Shown here: piece after piece, positions 9,585 through 19,488 of the stretch | How positions within the stretch are numbered: the first letter of the stretch is position 1 | Layout of the letters: every line of letters begins with the position of its first letter | DNA from: Streptomyces sp. MNU76 | GTDB lineage: Bacteria; Actinomycetota; Actinomycetes; Streptomycetales; Streptomycetaceae | Length of the DNA: 64,000 bases | Reading direction: 5' to 3' | NCBI RefSeq assembly: GCF_020982545.1 | Contig: NZ_JAJKLK010000003.1 | Location: forward strand, 1,302,001-1,366,000 | Translations under genes and position numbers: made by a program | Notes under the pieces: model-generated | What the model saw: the letters and a program-made list of their open reading frames with translations, nothing else | Databases searched by the model: none | Told to the model about the DNA's origin: nothing

Positions 9585-10475
9585 GTGTCGGGCCTGAAGC
9601 TGTTCCACACGACGAATGGCGGCGTGACGGAGGTCGCGCCGCGTCTTGCCGAGATCGAGGCGGATGTGCAGGGCCTCGTCGAGGCGCACATGGAGACGAT
9701 GCTGGGGGTGCGGTTCCTGGCGAGCGAGTACGTCATCGACTGTGCTGACGGCGGACGAATCGATTCGCTGGGGCTCGATGAGAACGGGGCGCCGGTGGTC
9801 GTGGAGTTCAAGCGCGGCACCTCGGCCAGCGTGATCAATCAGGGTCTGTATTACATGGCGTGGCTGATGGCGCACAAGGACGCCTTCCGGCACCTGGTCC
9901 GCGACCGGCTCGGGGTATCGGCCGCGTCCCAGGTGCTGTGGAGCGCACCCCGGCTGATCTGTGTCGCCGGCGATTTCACCCGCTACGACGGGCACGCCGT
10001 ACGCGAGCACAGGCGCAGCATCGACCTGGTCCGCTACCGGTTCTTCGGCAAGGACCTGATTGGACTTGAGACCGTGGCTTCCGTCACCGGGCGGACGCCG
10101 GCCGTGCGGCGGGTTCGCCGGAGCGCGGCCGGGCTGCCGCCCGCCCGAGAGCAGGGCGGTGCGCTGGCGGAGCTGGTGGAGGCGGTTGATGAGGTGCTGC
10201 TCGGCCTCGGGGACGGTGTCAGCCGGGTGCAGCGCAAGCAGTACCGGGCCTATCAGCGCCTGCGGAACTTCGCTTGCGTTTGCCCGCCGCAGAAGACCAA
10301 GCTCCTCGTCTATCTCAAGGCCGACCCGAAGGAGGTCGACCTTATGCCTGGCTTCACTCGGGATGTGACGGGGCTGGGCCACCACGGCACGGGCGACCTG
10401 GAGGTGCAGTTGCGCTCCGAGCGGGACATGGAGCGGGCCGTGGACCTCTTCCGCGCCAGCTACGCGGCGGCGTAG
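9585..10475 (+). CDS. NucS-like nuclease-fold / DUF5655 protein
   Basis: A 296-residue protein. The N-terminal half has the PD-(D/E)XK pattern of NucS-like and DUF91 proteins: GRIDSLGLDENG, then VVVEFKRG (about residues 51-70), with acidic, acidic and lysine residues in the expected places, followed by QGLYYMAWL. The C-terminal half (from about 165) matches the DUF5655 type, including KTKLLVYLKADP and LRSERDMERAVDLF. GTG 9585 has a GAGGAGG-like ribosome site upstream. Such proteins are widespread in bacteria; a DNA-end or mismatch nuclease role is possible for the fold but not shown for this branch. Confidence 0.75.
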   Translation: MSGLKLFHTTNGGVTEVAPRLAEIEADVQGLVEAHMETMLGVRFLASEYVIDCADGGRIDSLGLDENGAPVVVEFKRGTSASVINQGLYYMAWLMAHKDAFRHLVRDRLGVSAASQVLWSAPRLICVAGDFTRYDGHAVREHRRSIDLVRYRFFGKDLIGLETVASVTGRTPAVRRVRRSAAGLPPAREQGGALAELVEAVDEVLLGLGDGVSRVQRKQYRAYQRLRNFACVCPPQKTKLLVYLKADPKEVDLMPGFTRDVTGLGHHGTGDLEVQLRSERDMERAVDLFRASYAAA

Positions 10476-11071
10476 CCGTCCGGTGTGTTTGTGACGTGAG
10501 GGCGTACGGGGTTGGGCGGCTGTGGATGTTGTGGTGGTCGTGCCTTCCGACGTACGGGCAGGTAGTGGCGGTGGACCACCAATGATGCGCGGGATCGCCG
10601 GTTTGGCCAACCGGCGATCCCGCGCTATGTTGCCCCGCTTCGAAGCAGGCTGCGTTCACCTGCCCGAGCCGTCATCAGCTCGCCGCAATCGTCAGCGGTG
10701 CTTCGGGTGCCGGACGGCCTGCGATGCCAGTCCGCACCCTCCCGGAGCCATCGGGGACCGGAGGGGACCGATGCCGCCACCGGCCGCGCCGACCGATGCG
10801 GGTCAGTCGACGGTGCGCCGGCTAGGCCGTACTCGTCGTGCGGGCCCCAGCCGATGTGCCGGGGCAGGGCCAAGCGCCCGGAGGCAGGCCCCGGCCGAAC
10901 TCGTCGAGTGGGCTCCGGGACGGAGTGCTCATCGTGTGCGCCTACTCGTGGATGCCCGGCTCTCGCACTGACGTCGGTCCGGTTCGAAGGCTAGTCCGGG
11001 CGCGACCACCTACGTTGGTTCATCTTGAGATCACGCGGTTCGCGGCCGGGAAACCCACCTGCCCGGAGGCT
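10476..11071. other. Intergenic region with a promoter/palindrome; no gene assigned
   Basis: About 600 bases with competing short frames on both strands. A minus-strand segment near 10800-10870 reads RHIGWGPHDEYGLA, which looks protein-like, but no convincing start-to-stop gene surrounds it. The strong feature is the palindrome and promoter-like block at 10587-10631. Confidence 0.4.
10587..10631 (+). promoter_or_regulatory. 17-bp palindrome overlapping a promoter-like -35/-10 pair
   Basis: GCGCGGGATCGCCGGTT (10587-10603) is perfectly inverted at 10609-10625 around TGGCC. A -35-like TTGGCC (10603-10608) lies 17 nt before a -10-like TATGTT (10626-10631). The same layout recurs at 50255-50292, so this is likely a regulated promoter with an operator, although the transcript it drives is not obvious. 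Confidence 0.5.
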
Positions 11072-11743
11072 ATGGCTCGTGGTCTACTGCCGCTCATGCA
11101 GCTGCTGATGCTGGATCTCGACAACACATTGGTAGACCGCGACGCCGCCTTCCGGGCCGCGGCGACCGCTCTCCTGGCGGAGAATGCACTGCCTGAAACC
11201 GACATCGACTGGCTGATGACCCTCGACGCGAGCGGCTACACACCCAAACCCGCTGTCGCCGAGGCCATGACGGACCGCTATGGCACGGTGCTTCCTGAGA
11301 GTGCTATCCGGACTCTTCTTGACCGTGGCGCGGCTGATCGCGTCGTACTGGCCGAGACCACCCGCGAGGCGCTCGCCAAGGCGCTGTCCCGCGGCTGTAC
11401 CTGCGTGATCGTCACCAATGGCCGGACCGTGCAGCAGGAAGCGAAGATCCGTAATACGGGGCTTGACCGGCTCGTCCAGGGCTGGGTGATCTCCGAACAC
11501 GTCGGTCACAAGAAGCCGGGCCCGGAGATCTTCCAAGCGGCGGCGGAAGCCGTCGGAGCTCCCCTCACTGGCGCCTGGATCATCGGTGATTCACCGCACG
11601 CCGACATCGCGGGCGCGAACGCGCTCGGTCTTCGAAGCGTGTGGGTGTCGGGTGGGCGGCGGTGGCTCCAGGACGCCTACCGACCCACTCATGTTGCCGA
11701 CGATGTCTCCTCCGCGATCAACTTCGTTATCAGCACGACGTGA
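11072..11743 (+). CDS. HAD-superfamily hydrolase
   Basis: A 223-residue phosphatase-like protein. All four HAD motifs are visible: DLDNT (motif I, nucleophile Asp), IVTNG (II), the lysine in GHKKPGPEIF (III), and IGDSPHADIAGA (IV). The cap between motifs I and II is helical (AFRAAATALLAE). The fold suits small phosphorylated metabolites or nucleotides; substrate unknown. ATG 11072 has GGAGG only 2 nt upstream, and ATG 11096 gives the same domain, so the start is uncertain by 8 codons. It precedes a NUDIX gene on the same strand. Confidence 0.88.
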   Translation: MARGLLPLMQLLMLDLDNTLVDRDAAFRAAATALLAENALPETDIDWLMTLDASGYTPKPAVAEAMTDRYGTVLPESAIRTLLDRGAADRVVLAETTREALAKALSRGCTCVIVTNGRTVQQEAKIRNTGLDRLVQGWVISEHVGHKKPGPEIFQAAAEAVGAPLTGAWIIGDSPHADIAGANALGLRSVWVSGGRRWLQDAYRPTHVADDVSSAINFVISTT

Positions 11744-11890
11744 TAGACGCCACGGGTCCGACCCAGGGGTCTCAACAAGAGCCGAGCGCGAAAAAATCGA
11801 GGCGGCCCAAACGGCTGCTGCGGCAGACTGACCGATCCCATGTGCTGGGTGTATGCGCCCACAGCTCGAGATCGTTTGGAGGAAGGCGAT

Positions 11891-12391
11891 TTGACTGAGT
11901 CGAATCAGCCGGCAGCCCGGTGGAAGAGCGAACCGATGACGACGCGGCTCATCGCCGCTGTTCTCGTCACGGATCCGGACAGCGGCAGACTCCTCATCCT
12001 TCGGCGGAGCGCGCACTTGGATTTCGCGCCTGGCGAGTGGGACGTCCCCAGCGGCAAGGGCGAGCCCCGTGAACCGATCACCGCGACCGCGGTACGGGAA
12101 CTGAAGGAGGAGACGGGCGTCGTGGCCGCCGAGGCGGACCTACGCCTGGTCCACGTCGTCCACGGCTCCTGGGGAGCGGAGGTCCCAGGGATGTTCATGG
12201 CCCTGGTCTTCCACACCGACCGGTGGAGCGGTACTCCCCACAACGCGGAGCCGCACAAGCACGACACCATCGCCTGGGTGCCGCCGGACGACCTGCCGCA
12301 ACCGTTCACACACACCACCCTGGTCGCCGTCAAGCGGTACCTGGACGGCGGCCCGATCCTTTCATTCGACGGCTGGGCAGAGGCCGGATGA
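11891..12391 (+). CDS. NUDIX hydrolase
   Basis: A 166-residue protein with a full NUDIX box: G in SGKGEP, then TATAVRELKEETGVV, giving the REx2EExG metal site (about residues 60-75). It would cleave a nucleoside diphosphate linked to some moiety X; substrate unknown. The TTG at 11891 is chosen because GGAGGAAGG lies 8 nt upstream; the earlier ATG at 11840 lacks such a site. It sits between a HAD hydrolase and a convergent kinase-like gene. Confidence 0.85.
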   Translation: MTESNQPAARWKSEPMTTRLIAAVLVTDPDSGRLLILRRSAHLDFAPGEWDVPSGKGEPREPITATAVRELKEETGVVAAEADLRLVHVVHGSWGAEVPGMFMALVFHTDRWSGTPHNAEPHKHDTIAWVPPDDLPQPFTHTTLVAVKRYLDGGPILSFDGWAEAG

Positions 12392-12394
12392 CGG

Positions 12395-13279
12395 TCAGTC
12401 CGGGCAGCTGCCCGAGGGGCGTCGTCCGAAGCCGTGAAGCTCAGAAAGGAGCCGCGCGGCTTCTTTCCTGGCCGGCTCCAGACGGGGATCCTTGGGGTGC
12501 GCGTGTGGCCCCGCGATCTTCGCGCACACGAACAGTGCCATCAGCCGACCGGACCTGCTCTCCAGGTCCGGCCGACGCTCGCTCCACACACGTTCCGCCA
12601 AGGCCGGGACGGCGAGGGAGTGGCCCCATAGCGTTGCCGCGTCCAGCCCTCGTGGTGCCATGCCCCAGTCTTCCCAGTCGATCATGCAGAACTCCGGGCC
12701 GGTCACGTTCGCCCACGTCAGGTCGGCGTGGGCCGGCAGCCACTCCTCCACCGTGGTGTCGGTCACCTCGGGAAAGACTTCCCCGAGGGTTGCTCTCACC
12801 AGCTCCTGCCTGATGGTTTCGGTGTCCGGCGTGGCGACGCGGGGTGCGGACTGGGCAGCGAGCGCGTCCAGCGAGGCGTTCAGAGCGGACCACCACGCAT
12901 CCGCGAGACGAGGGTCTTCGATCACGAGAGCGGCTTGACCGACCGGCGCGGCATTGACCAGTTCCATCTCATCCGCCCGCCACATCACCGGCTCACCCGG
13001 CTCGCACCAAGCGAGCCCTGTGCACCACCGCGGCATGACGACCCCGCTCAGGACAGCAGCGGATTCGGGGCCGTTCCACCCCTGGGCGCCGATCCGGTCG
13101 AACCCTCGCCGCTCGATGCGCACCCATGTATTGCGGTCGGTCCGTGCCCCGACCGTCCGGCGCTTGCGCACCGCTGTTTCCCGGTCGAGACGTACCTGCA
13201 GCGACCGCTCCACACGCTCCAGCACCCCGTCAAGCGGTTCCCGGCGTAGATCAACAGCACGAGGCATAGGCAGCGTCAT
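12395..13279 (-). CDS. Aminoglycoside-phosphotransferase-like kinase
   Basis: A 294-residue protein with the APH/choline-kinase catalytic loop HADLTWANV (catalytic Asp, Asn metal ligand), followed by CMIDWEDWG, which holds the metal-binding Asp of the DFG-equivalent. The N-terminus is basic and starts at ATG 13279, just after the divergent promoter gap. Substrate could be an antibiotic, a sugar or a metabolite; the sequence does not say. It is convergent with the NUDIX gene at 11891 (3-bp gap) and divergent from the one at 13477. Confidence 0.8.
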   Translation of the reverse strand: MTLPMPRAVDLRREPLDGVLERVERSLQVRLDRETAVRKRRTVGARTDRNTWVRIERRGFDRIGAQGWNGPESAAVLSGVVMPRWCTGLAWCEPGEPVMWRADEMELVNAAPVGQAALVIEDPRLADAWWSALNASLDALAAQSAPRVATPDTETIRQELVRATLGEVFPEVTDTTVEEWLPAHADLTWANVTGPEFCMIDWEDWGMAPRGLDAATLWGHSLAVPALAERVWSERRPDLESRSGRLMALFVCAKIAGPHAHPKDPRLEPARKEAARLLSELHGFGRRPSGSCPD

Positions 13280-13476
13280 ATGCGGGACCGTAGCAAGCAC
13301 GCAGGGGCCGAATCCCGAGATGGGCAGCCGCCTCAATCTGTGCGGCGGCGCCGGCCGTTGACGTCCGCCGTGCGGCCGGTCTGAACTACCAGCCCACGCA
13401 CTCGTCACCCTCAGGCAGAAGACTAGGACACCGTTTGGGTCGGAGCCGCCTCGTCGAACGGGGCTGAACCACCACA

Positions 13477-13953
13477 ATGGGCGGCATGACGACCTCACCC
13501 CTGCGGGAAGCCGCACGCGTCATCGCCCTTGACGATGCCCAGCGGGTCCTCCTGCTGCGCTACCGCGAGGGCGGAGGCTACTGGGCCACTCCCGGCGGTT
13601 CCCTGAAGGTAGGGGAGGAGCACGCCGCCGCCGCGCTCCGTGAACTGAGCGAAGAACTCGGCGTCGACGAGAAGGACGTCGTACTGGGCACGCAGGTCGC
13701 CCAGCGCAGCACGGATCATGCAGTCGGCGGGCGGGAAGTCCGGCAGGTCGAGCGGTACTTTCTCGCCCAACTCGCGCCTAAGGATGTCGACCCCGCCCAT
13801 GCCACTCAGCCCGACAACATCCAGGCCCATCGCTGGTGGACGCTTCAGGAGCTGAGGGACACCCCGGAGACGATCTACCCCGTTGGTCTCCTCGACCTCA
13901 TCACCGAGGTACTCGCCAAAGGCGTGCCCGAGCGTCCCATCGTCCTGCGCTGA
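13477..13953 (+). CDS. NUDIX hydrolase
   Basis: A 158-residue protein with a canonical NUDIX box: GGSLKVGEEHAAAALREL followed by SEELGV, giving GX5EX7REUXEEXGU. Start alternatives are ATG 13477 and ATG 13486; neither has a strong ribosome site. It diverges from the APH-like kinase with about 200 bp between them. It differs in sequence from the NUDIX at 11891, so this is not a recent duplication. Substrate unknown. Confidence 0.87.
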   Translation: MGGMTTSPLREAARVIALDDAQRVLLLRYREGGGYWATPGGSLKVGEEHAAAALRELSEELGVDEKDVVLGTQVAQRSTDHAVGGREVRQVERYFLAQLAPKDVDPAHATQPDNIQAHRWWTLQELRDTPETIYPVGLLDLITEVLAKGVPERPIVLR

Positions 13954-14163
13954 CCCGACCCGCGTACATCGTCGGAGAATCAGGTCACCCGCCCGGCGGT
14001 TGCGATACCCGCCCCCTGCGCTGTGGTCGCCCTGCCATCCCGCTTTCAGGTGTATCCCAGGCTGGCCCACCCGGCGTTCAGCTGGACCACCCGCCCTGCA
14101 CGCCCGCTATCGTCACGCATAACGCATAACGCATAACGCATGCGGCTCCGGCCCGAACAGAGC
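13954..14163. other. Intergenic stretch with a short tandem repeat
   Basis: No gene is apparent between the second NUDIX gene and the small frame at 14164. A heptamer repeat lies at 14115-14141. Confidence 0.5.
14115..14141. repeat. Tandem heptamer, 3.9 copies of ACGCATA
   Basis: Units at 14115-14121, 14122-14128 and 14129-14135, then a partial ACGCAT at 14136-14141. All copies are identical. It could be a replication-slippage tract or a binding site array; no function is evident. Confidence 0.85.
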
Positions 14164-14292
14164 ATGAATCACGGGGCGACTCCTGACCCAGAGCTGCCAG
14201 TGACCATGGAAGACGTGGAGGGCGAGGACTCAGCCACGTGGGATCTGTTTGTCCGCGACGTGGACGCATGGCCGGTGCGGTTCGTACGGTGA
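14164..14292 (+). CDS. Possible small acidic protein, 42 aa
   Basis: A short frame from ATG 14164 to TGA 14290-14292. It encodes an acidic peptide with a plausible composition (TMEDVEGEDSATWDLF, then DVDAWPVRFVR). The ribosome site is weak. It lies directly after the tandem repeat and just beyond the 3' end of the pPIWI-RE operon, convergent with it. It may be a real small protein or the remnant of a larger one. No family is recognised. Confidence 0.35.
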   Translation: MNHGATPDPELPVTMEDVEGEDSATWDLFVRDVDAWPVRFVR

Positions 14293-14443
14293 CGACAACG
14301 GCCCTCCGAAGAATCCGCCATCCTTGCATGGGCGGCGTGCGGCGGAATCTACCTGGGTGCGACGACGCGAGGCCGGATGGCCTCCGACCCATCCGGCTAG
14401 CGCGTGTGACCTGACCAGTCACCAGTGGCGTGGGGCTGGCCGA

Positions 14444-17083
14444 TCAGATGATGTATTCCTCCATCAGTTCGGCGAGGTGGACGATGGCTGGCCAGGTGGT
14501 GGCGATGTTGGTGTGGGCGTGGAGGCGTCGTTGGGCGTGGACGTACATGGCCCAGTCGGCCGGGTTGTCGCCGTCCTGGAGGAAGGCGGGCACGATCTCC
14601 AGGGAGGTGGGGTTGGAGCAGGTCCACGTCCGGTTGCCGGTCTGGGCTGGGTCGAACTTGGTGAGCGTGAGAGGGGTCTGGTTCTGATCGGGGCGCGGGT
14701 TGATGCCCCAGAAGGCGCGTTCCCCGACTTCAACGAGGCCGGAGAATCGTCCGTGCCGGGTGACGGGGATCAGTTCGTCGGTGTCGTCGCCGGCGCTGAC
14801 CATTTCCTGGGTGACACCGAAAGCCCTGGGCACTGCAGAGCGATCGCTGCGCTCGCGTAGCCGGATGATGCGCAGGCCCGGTTGGTCGCCGGGCTTGCGG
14901 CGGTCTGGGTCCGCGTTAGGGGCCGTGATGTCGATGCCCGGCAGCACGAGCTGGTCGAAGGTGATGCGGCTGTCCTGTAGCCAGGGCCAGATGTCCTTGT
15001 CACTCGTCCGGGCGCGGCGTACGAGCAACAGGCGGTTGACGGTGGAGTCGAGCGACAGAGCATTGGTGAGGAATTCGGCGAGGGCCGCGCGAGCGGTACG
15101 GGGCACGCGTCCGCGGCCGGCCACGAGGGCTTCCGGCAGGGCGGTCAGCGGCATGGGGCGCTCGGTGGGGCTGCCCGTCGTCATGAGCTGTGCCGTGGAC
15201 TCCTCATGGGTGTGCTGACGGATCAGCATGGGCACGAGCATCCGCTCGCCGGCGGGCGCGAGCCATACGGTGATCAGCTCGAAGGGGCCTTCGACGCCGG
15301 GTGGGGCAGTGAGTTTGGGCAGGTGACCGGCCTGGCGGAGGGCGTCCCGGAGAGCGGAAGCGGCGCGCTCGATGTCGGTGGTCGCGAAGTCGGTGCCGGG
15401 GAAACGCTTGGCGAAGGCTGCTTTGCTGGGATTGGGGTTGGCCGGCGGGATGGGGCGCAGGCCCTGGACGTTGCGGCGCAGGCTCGGGAGGACCTTCTTG
15501 AAGAGGGTTTTGGGATCGCGCTGGTGTGTGCGGGAGAAGTAGGCCGCGCCTTCCATCTCCACGATGCAGGCGATGGGGTGGGCAAGGCGGGGGAATGCAC
15601 GGGTGATTCGCGTGGTGCGTTCGGCCTCGCTGGCTTCGTAGGCAGCCCGGCGGGCTGCCGGGTCCGACTCGGGGGAGCGTGGCAGGCCGGCGGTCAGGTC
15701 TTGCGGGTCGTGGCGGTGCAGGGTGAGGTTGATCGGTCCGGTGAAGCTGGCGCACTCCATTGTTGAGGTGGCGGGAGTCAGTCCGAGTTTGTCGGCGGCG
15801 GCTGTCTGTAGACCTTGCCAGGTGCGGTCGGAGGAGGCCCAGACTTCGAGTTCGTACGTGGGGGAGTCGGGCAGCTGCATCGGCAGGCGTGTCTTCGACC
15901 GGGTCCGTGCCTTGGGGCTGGGCGTCAGGGGGACCAGCCCCTTGTCCTCCAGCTGTCGGGCGACCTGAGCGAGGGCCTCCATGTGGTCGCGGGGCTGGTA
16001 GCCGTGGCCGACGGGGTGGTCGTGCGTAGCACGAGCCGGCGGGGCGCCGTCCTGGTTTGGATGGCGGTAGGTCATTCCGGTGCTGTGGACGAGGTGCGCG
16101 GCGAAGGGCTGACGCGCCGCGGTTCCAGGGGCGGCGCGCAGTTCATCGAGGCTGGGTGGCTCGTGGTGGGTGAGGCGGGCGAGGATGCTGGTGACGCCCG
16201 GCTGCCAGGCCCAGGAGCTGTCCTGTCCGCGTCGGCGAATGGTGACGGAGCTCTGCAGGAGCATGGGACGTTCGCGGCGGTGGATGAATCCCTCTTTAGC
16301 GGAGAGCAGGACGCTGGCGGTGGGGTCGCCGTTTCCGCGGCGGGGGATGTAGTCGAGCGCGTTCGTCGCGAAGCGGGTCATACCCAGGTCGATGTGGAGG
16401 TGGACTTCGGGGACGCCCGGGACGGTTTCCAGGTGGAAGGTGAGGACGTCCACGCTGGCTCCCGCCGCGCCCTCTTCATCGATGAGGGGCTCCGGTTGGC
16501 CGAGATGCAGGGTGCGGCGGCCGTCGGCTTGGGTAGGGCCGAGCCGCAGGTCACGGCGGTGGCCCAGGAGCTGAAGGTCGGTGGTGGTGAGATGTTCGGC
16601 GACGAGGCTGGGCAGTAGGTCGAAGACGTGCGCGGGAGGGTTGGCGGTGCCGTTGGCGTGGAGGCCGTGCTGGGCAAGGTCGAGGTCTTCGGGGATCCAT
16701 TCGAACTGGCCGGCGCCTTCGAGACGGCCGTACCAGTCGGTGTCCGGCACCTGGGGCGCCACGTGCGTGGAGGCCCATGCCGACAGCGCGATCAGCAGCA
16801 GGTCCGGGTCGATCTCGGTACGCGCGCGCAGCCACGCCGGATGACGCGGGTTCCATTGCACGGAGGTGATCTCCGGGTCGATGAGAGTGATCAAGTCCCT
16901 CAGCGACTTGGTGGGCAGGTTGTCGGGCCCGTTGCGCTTTCGGCGGCTGGGGCGGGCCTCCCAGGCGGCCTGCAGAAGGCTGAGCATCCCCGGTGGGCAG
17001 GTCGCGCGGTAGCCGGTGACGGGCCAGCTGGCGCCGGTAGCGAAGGTGAGCGCGGTGGCTTGGGTGGCGCGGTAGGCGGGCAT
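14444..17083 (-). CDS. pPIWI-RE protein (prokaryotic Piwi-like, RNase H-fold)
   Basis: An 879-residue protein, last gene of a leftward three-gene cassette; its ATG overlaps the helicase stop (ATGA). Size, order and sequence character match the pPIWI-RE family (DUF3962 N-terminal X region, a MID-like part, and a C-terminal RNase H/Piwi domain formerly DUF3893) described by Burroughs, Iyer and Aravind. The Piwi-like end covers about residues 640-879: RLLLVRRARTSDKDIWPW, LRIIRLRERSD, SGLVEVGERAFWGINPRP and a final WPAIVHLAELMEEYI. The family's conserved Arg and Glu presumably lie there. It is thought to use nucleic-acid guides or targets in conflict with invading DNA. The frame is intact, but an upstream IS may be polar. 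Confidence 0.88.
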   Translation of the reverse strand: MPAYRATQATALTFATGASWPVTGYRATCPPGMLSLLQAAWEARPSRRKRNGPDNLPTKSLRDLITLIDPEITSVQWNPRHPAWLRARTEIDPDLLLIALSAWASTHVAPQVPDTDWYGRLEGAGQFEWIPEDLDLAQHGLHANGTANPPAHVFDLLPSLVAEHLTTTDLQLLGHRRDLRLGPTQADGRRTLHLGQPEPLIDEEGAAGASVDVLTFHLETVPGVPEVHLHIDLGMTRFATNALDYIPRRGNGDPTASVLLSAKEGFIHRRERPMLLQSSVTIRRRGQDSSWAWQPGVTSILARLTHHEPPSLDELRAAPGTAARQPFAAHLVHSTGMTYRHPNQDGAPPARATHDHPVGHGYQPRDHMEALAQVARQLEDKGLVPLTPSPKARTRSKTRLPMQLPDSPTYELEVWASSDRTWQGLQTAAADKLGLTPATSTMECASFTGPINLTLHRHDPQDLTAGLPRSPESDPAARRAAYEASEAERTTRITRAFPRLAHPIACIVEMEGAAYFSRTHQRDPKTLFKKVLPSLRRNVQGLRPIPPANPNPSKAAFAKRFPGTDFATTDIERAASALRDALRQAGHLPKLTAPPGVEGPFELITVWLAPAGERMLVPMLIRQHTHEESTAQLMTTGSPTERPMPLTALPEALVAGRGRVPRTARAALAEFLTNALSLDSTVNRLLLVRRARTSDKDIWPWLQDSRITFDQLVLPGIDITAPNADPDRRKPGDQPGLRIIRLRERSDRSAVPRAFGVTQEMVSAGDDTDELIPVTRHGRFSGLVEVGERAFWGINPRPDQNQTPLTLTKFDPAQTGNRTWTCSNPTSLEIVPAFLQDGDNPADWAMYVHAQRRLHAHTNIATTWPAIVHLAELMEEYII

Positions 17084-19488
17084 CAGCGGTGACCCCAGTC
17101 GATGTTGTCGAGGAGATGGGAGGCCAGGCCCCAGCAGGCGTGGGCGAGTTCATGGTCGAGGCGCTGTGCCGCGGTGGCGGTTGGGCCTGGATCGGTGAGC
17201 CAGCCGTGCAGGAGTTGCTGGGCGGCGACGATCACGCTCGTGCGGGGAGTGTCGGCAGCGGTTTTGTCGAGCGTGGCGGTGCGGGGCGCGAAGGCGGCGT
17301 CGCAGAGGTACACCAGCACCGGTTCGTTGCCGCGGATGCCGCGGCCGATCGTCTGGTGGAGCGGGACGAGGAAGTTGCCGACGAACGCCGCGTGTTCGAC
17401 CGGGTCGGTCAGGCGGGAGAACAGCACCGGCTCTCCGACCCGCTGCTGCCAGCGGCGGCGTTCGCCGTGGCGGAGTTTGCGCGCGAGGTCGACGGGATCG
17501 ACCGAGGGGTCGGCCAGCTCGATCGGGTTGCGGAGGCGGCGCATCGCCTCGCGGCTGAGCAGGGACAGCGGGAAGGTGGCATCGTCGGCGGGTGGGTGGA
17601 TGCGGGCCAGGTAGAACACCGCGCCCAGGGCGGCGACGCGGCGGGCGTTGAGGATGTTGTGGCCGCGTTGGACGGCGCCTTCGGCAGCAACCAGGATGTC
17701 GGCGCCGGAAGCGGCAAAGGTGGGCAGTCGGCGCCTTGGGATGCTGTGCCGGGTGGGCGGGTCGTCGTCGCGGATGACGTGGAGGGCCGTGTAGGGCGTC
17801 TTGTGGTTGATGTAGTCGGCGACCGTCTGGGCATCGCGGGTGCTCTGCACGGTGAACAGGACCTGCTGACGGTCGTCGGCCAGCCGCAGACGGGCCTGCT
17901 GGAGCAGGGACTCGCGCGCACCGGGAGCTGGGTTGCAGATCCAGTCGGCGGCCGTGCACAGGGCGTGGGCGTGTCGAGTGGGGTCGCCGCCGGTGCCCGA
18001 GGTGAAGACGGGGCGGCCGTCGACGTAGCGCGGCGGCCGGAAGAACATCTTGCTCTCCTTCAGCGCCGCTCTGGCTTTGGCCGGCTCCCGTAGTACCAGG
18101 TTCGGGGCGACGTCCAGGTGGAAGCGGGGCGAGGCAGGCATCCAGCTGGTGGCGGAGGCAAGGACGACATGTGGTCCCTCGATGCCCTCGGCTGTCAGGA
18201 GATCATGGAGGTGGTAGAGCAGCCAGCGGCCGACCCCGCGCAGCCACAGGATGCTGAACGATCCGCTGTCACCACCGGGGTTGGGCTGCCACTGAAGTGC
18301 CATCAGGTTCCCGGCAGCCTGTTCGGGCACGAACGGCATCAGGTCACGTGGCGGCTGCCGGCTCCAGAAGTCCTCCCCGTCGCCGATCGGCGAGGAGCTG
18401 ATGGCGTGCAGCCGTTGGGCAACTTCGAAGAAAGAGGTTGTGATTCGCGCGGCCCACACCCCGGCCTGCAGCAGTTGTGCGTACTCCGCCAGCGTGCCTC
18501 GGACCTTCGCCTCGTCGATGGCGGGCTGGTGCGTCGTGATCCATGCCTCTGCGGCCTCCTGGGCCGAGACACGAGTGTCGTGGGCTGCCGTCATCGCCTC
18601 GATCAGCTCGGCCCAGTTCGTCGCAGGAGCCTGGAACGGGGCGGAGAGCAGCGAGGCGAAGTGCTCTTCGAAGTAGTAGTCGGCGGCTTCTTCCTGCTCC
18701 GCCTTGTCCGTGAAGTCAGTCCGTTCACCAAGTCCGTGAAGGCTGCGGGCCAAGCGCCGCAAGAGGCTGTAGCCGGTGAACGGTCCCTCGGCGATGACGT
18801 CGCGCAGTGCGTCCGCACCAGAGGCGATGACCAGCCGGTACAGCTCGGTCAGTGCCTGATCGTGCCGACGGAAGTGTTTGTCGCCGGCCGTCACCTCCGG
18901 GTTGAGTAGATCAAGGAACCAGGAGTGCTCCAGTCGCTGCCCGATGCGGTCGCCTACTCGGTGACTCCAGCCCCTGCCGGGTTGGGAAAGGATCTCGTGC
19001 AGCAGGAACCGGTCGTCGAATTGCTGCTGCACGGTGTCGGCTTCGTCCACGAGCAGGACGGACAGGTGGTGCTGGGCCGCTTCGGCGACGCGGACGTCGA
19101 TCTGGGACTGCGGCATCCGCGTCGACGCCAGGCCCGCCGCGGTCGTCACCCACACCTGTGCTTCGGCTACCTTGCGTGCCGCCGTATGCGAAGGGCACCG
19201 GGACAGCAGCGGGCAGTCTCGACGCCCGCTCTCGCCGGCGACGGCGAGACGGGCTGTGCAGGGCCGCTCCTCGCGGGGCAGCGGGGCCCGGTCGGTCCTG
19301 CTGGTCAGCCGCAGCTCCTCCAGGTAGCACTGATCGTCAGCGAACGCCGCGGCAGGGTCCAGACCTGTGGGGAAGGTCGTCTCGCCGTCATGGAGGAGCG
19401 AGCGCCAGAACCGGTCCTTGTGGACGCCTTCCCGGGTGCGTCCGAAGATGGGCACGGCATCGATGCCCAGGGCCTGCAGGAAGCTGAC
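17083..19488 (-). pseudogene. 3' part of the DinG-type helicase of the pPIWI-RE island, cut by an IS
   Basis: This holds the larger part of an SF2 DinG-like helicase without its Walker A motif: LLVDEADTVQQQFDD (motif II, DEAD), and HQTIGRGIRGNEPV (motif VI) near the end. The pPIWI_RE 'Z' region should lie in this protein. The first in-frame start is GTG 19455, but the frame reads back without a stop to 19488, where the IS begins. Joining 19488 to 20784 (one GAC copy kept) restores one frame of 1102 codons. A 790-residue truncated product could be made from GTG 19455 but would lack ATP binding. Confidence 0.88.

Noticed and set aside
9540..10610. 356-codon minus-strand frame opposite the NucS-like gene
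   Set aside because: It is the antisense shadow of 9585-10475; composition is Arg/His/Pro-rich and no motif is seen, while the plus-strand frame has clear nuclease-fold motifs.
14115..14141. Possible CRISPR-like repeat
   Set aside because: Contiguous 7-bp units without spacers; this is a simple tandem repeat.
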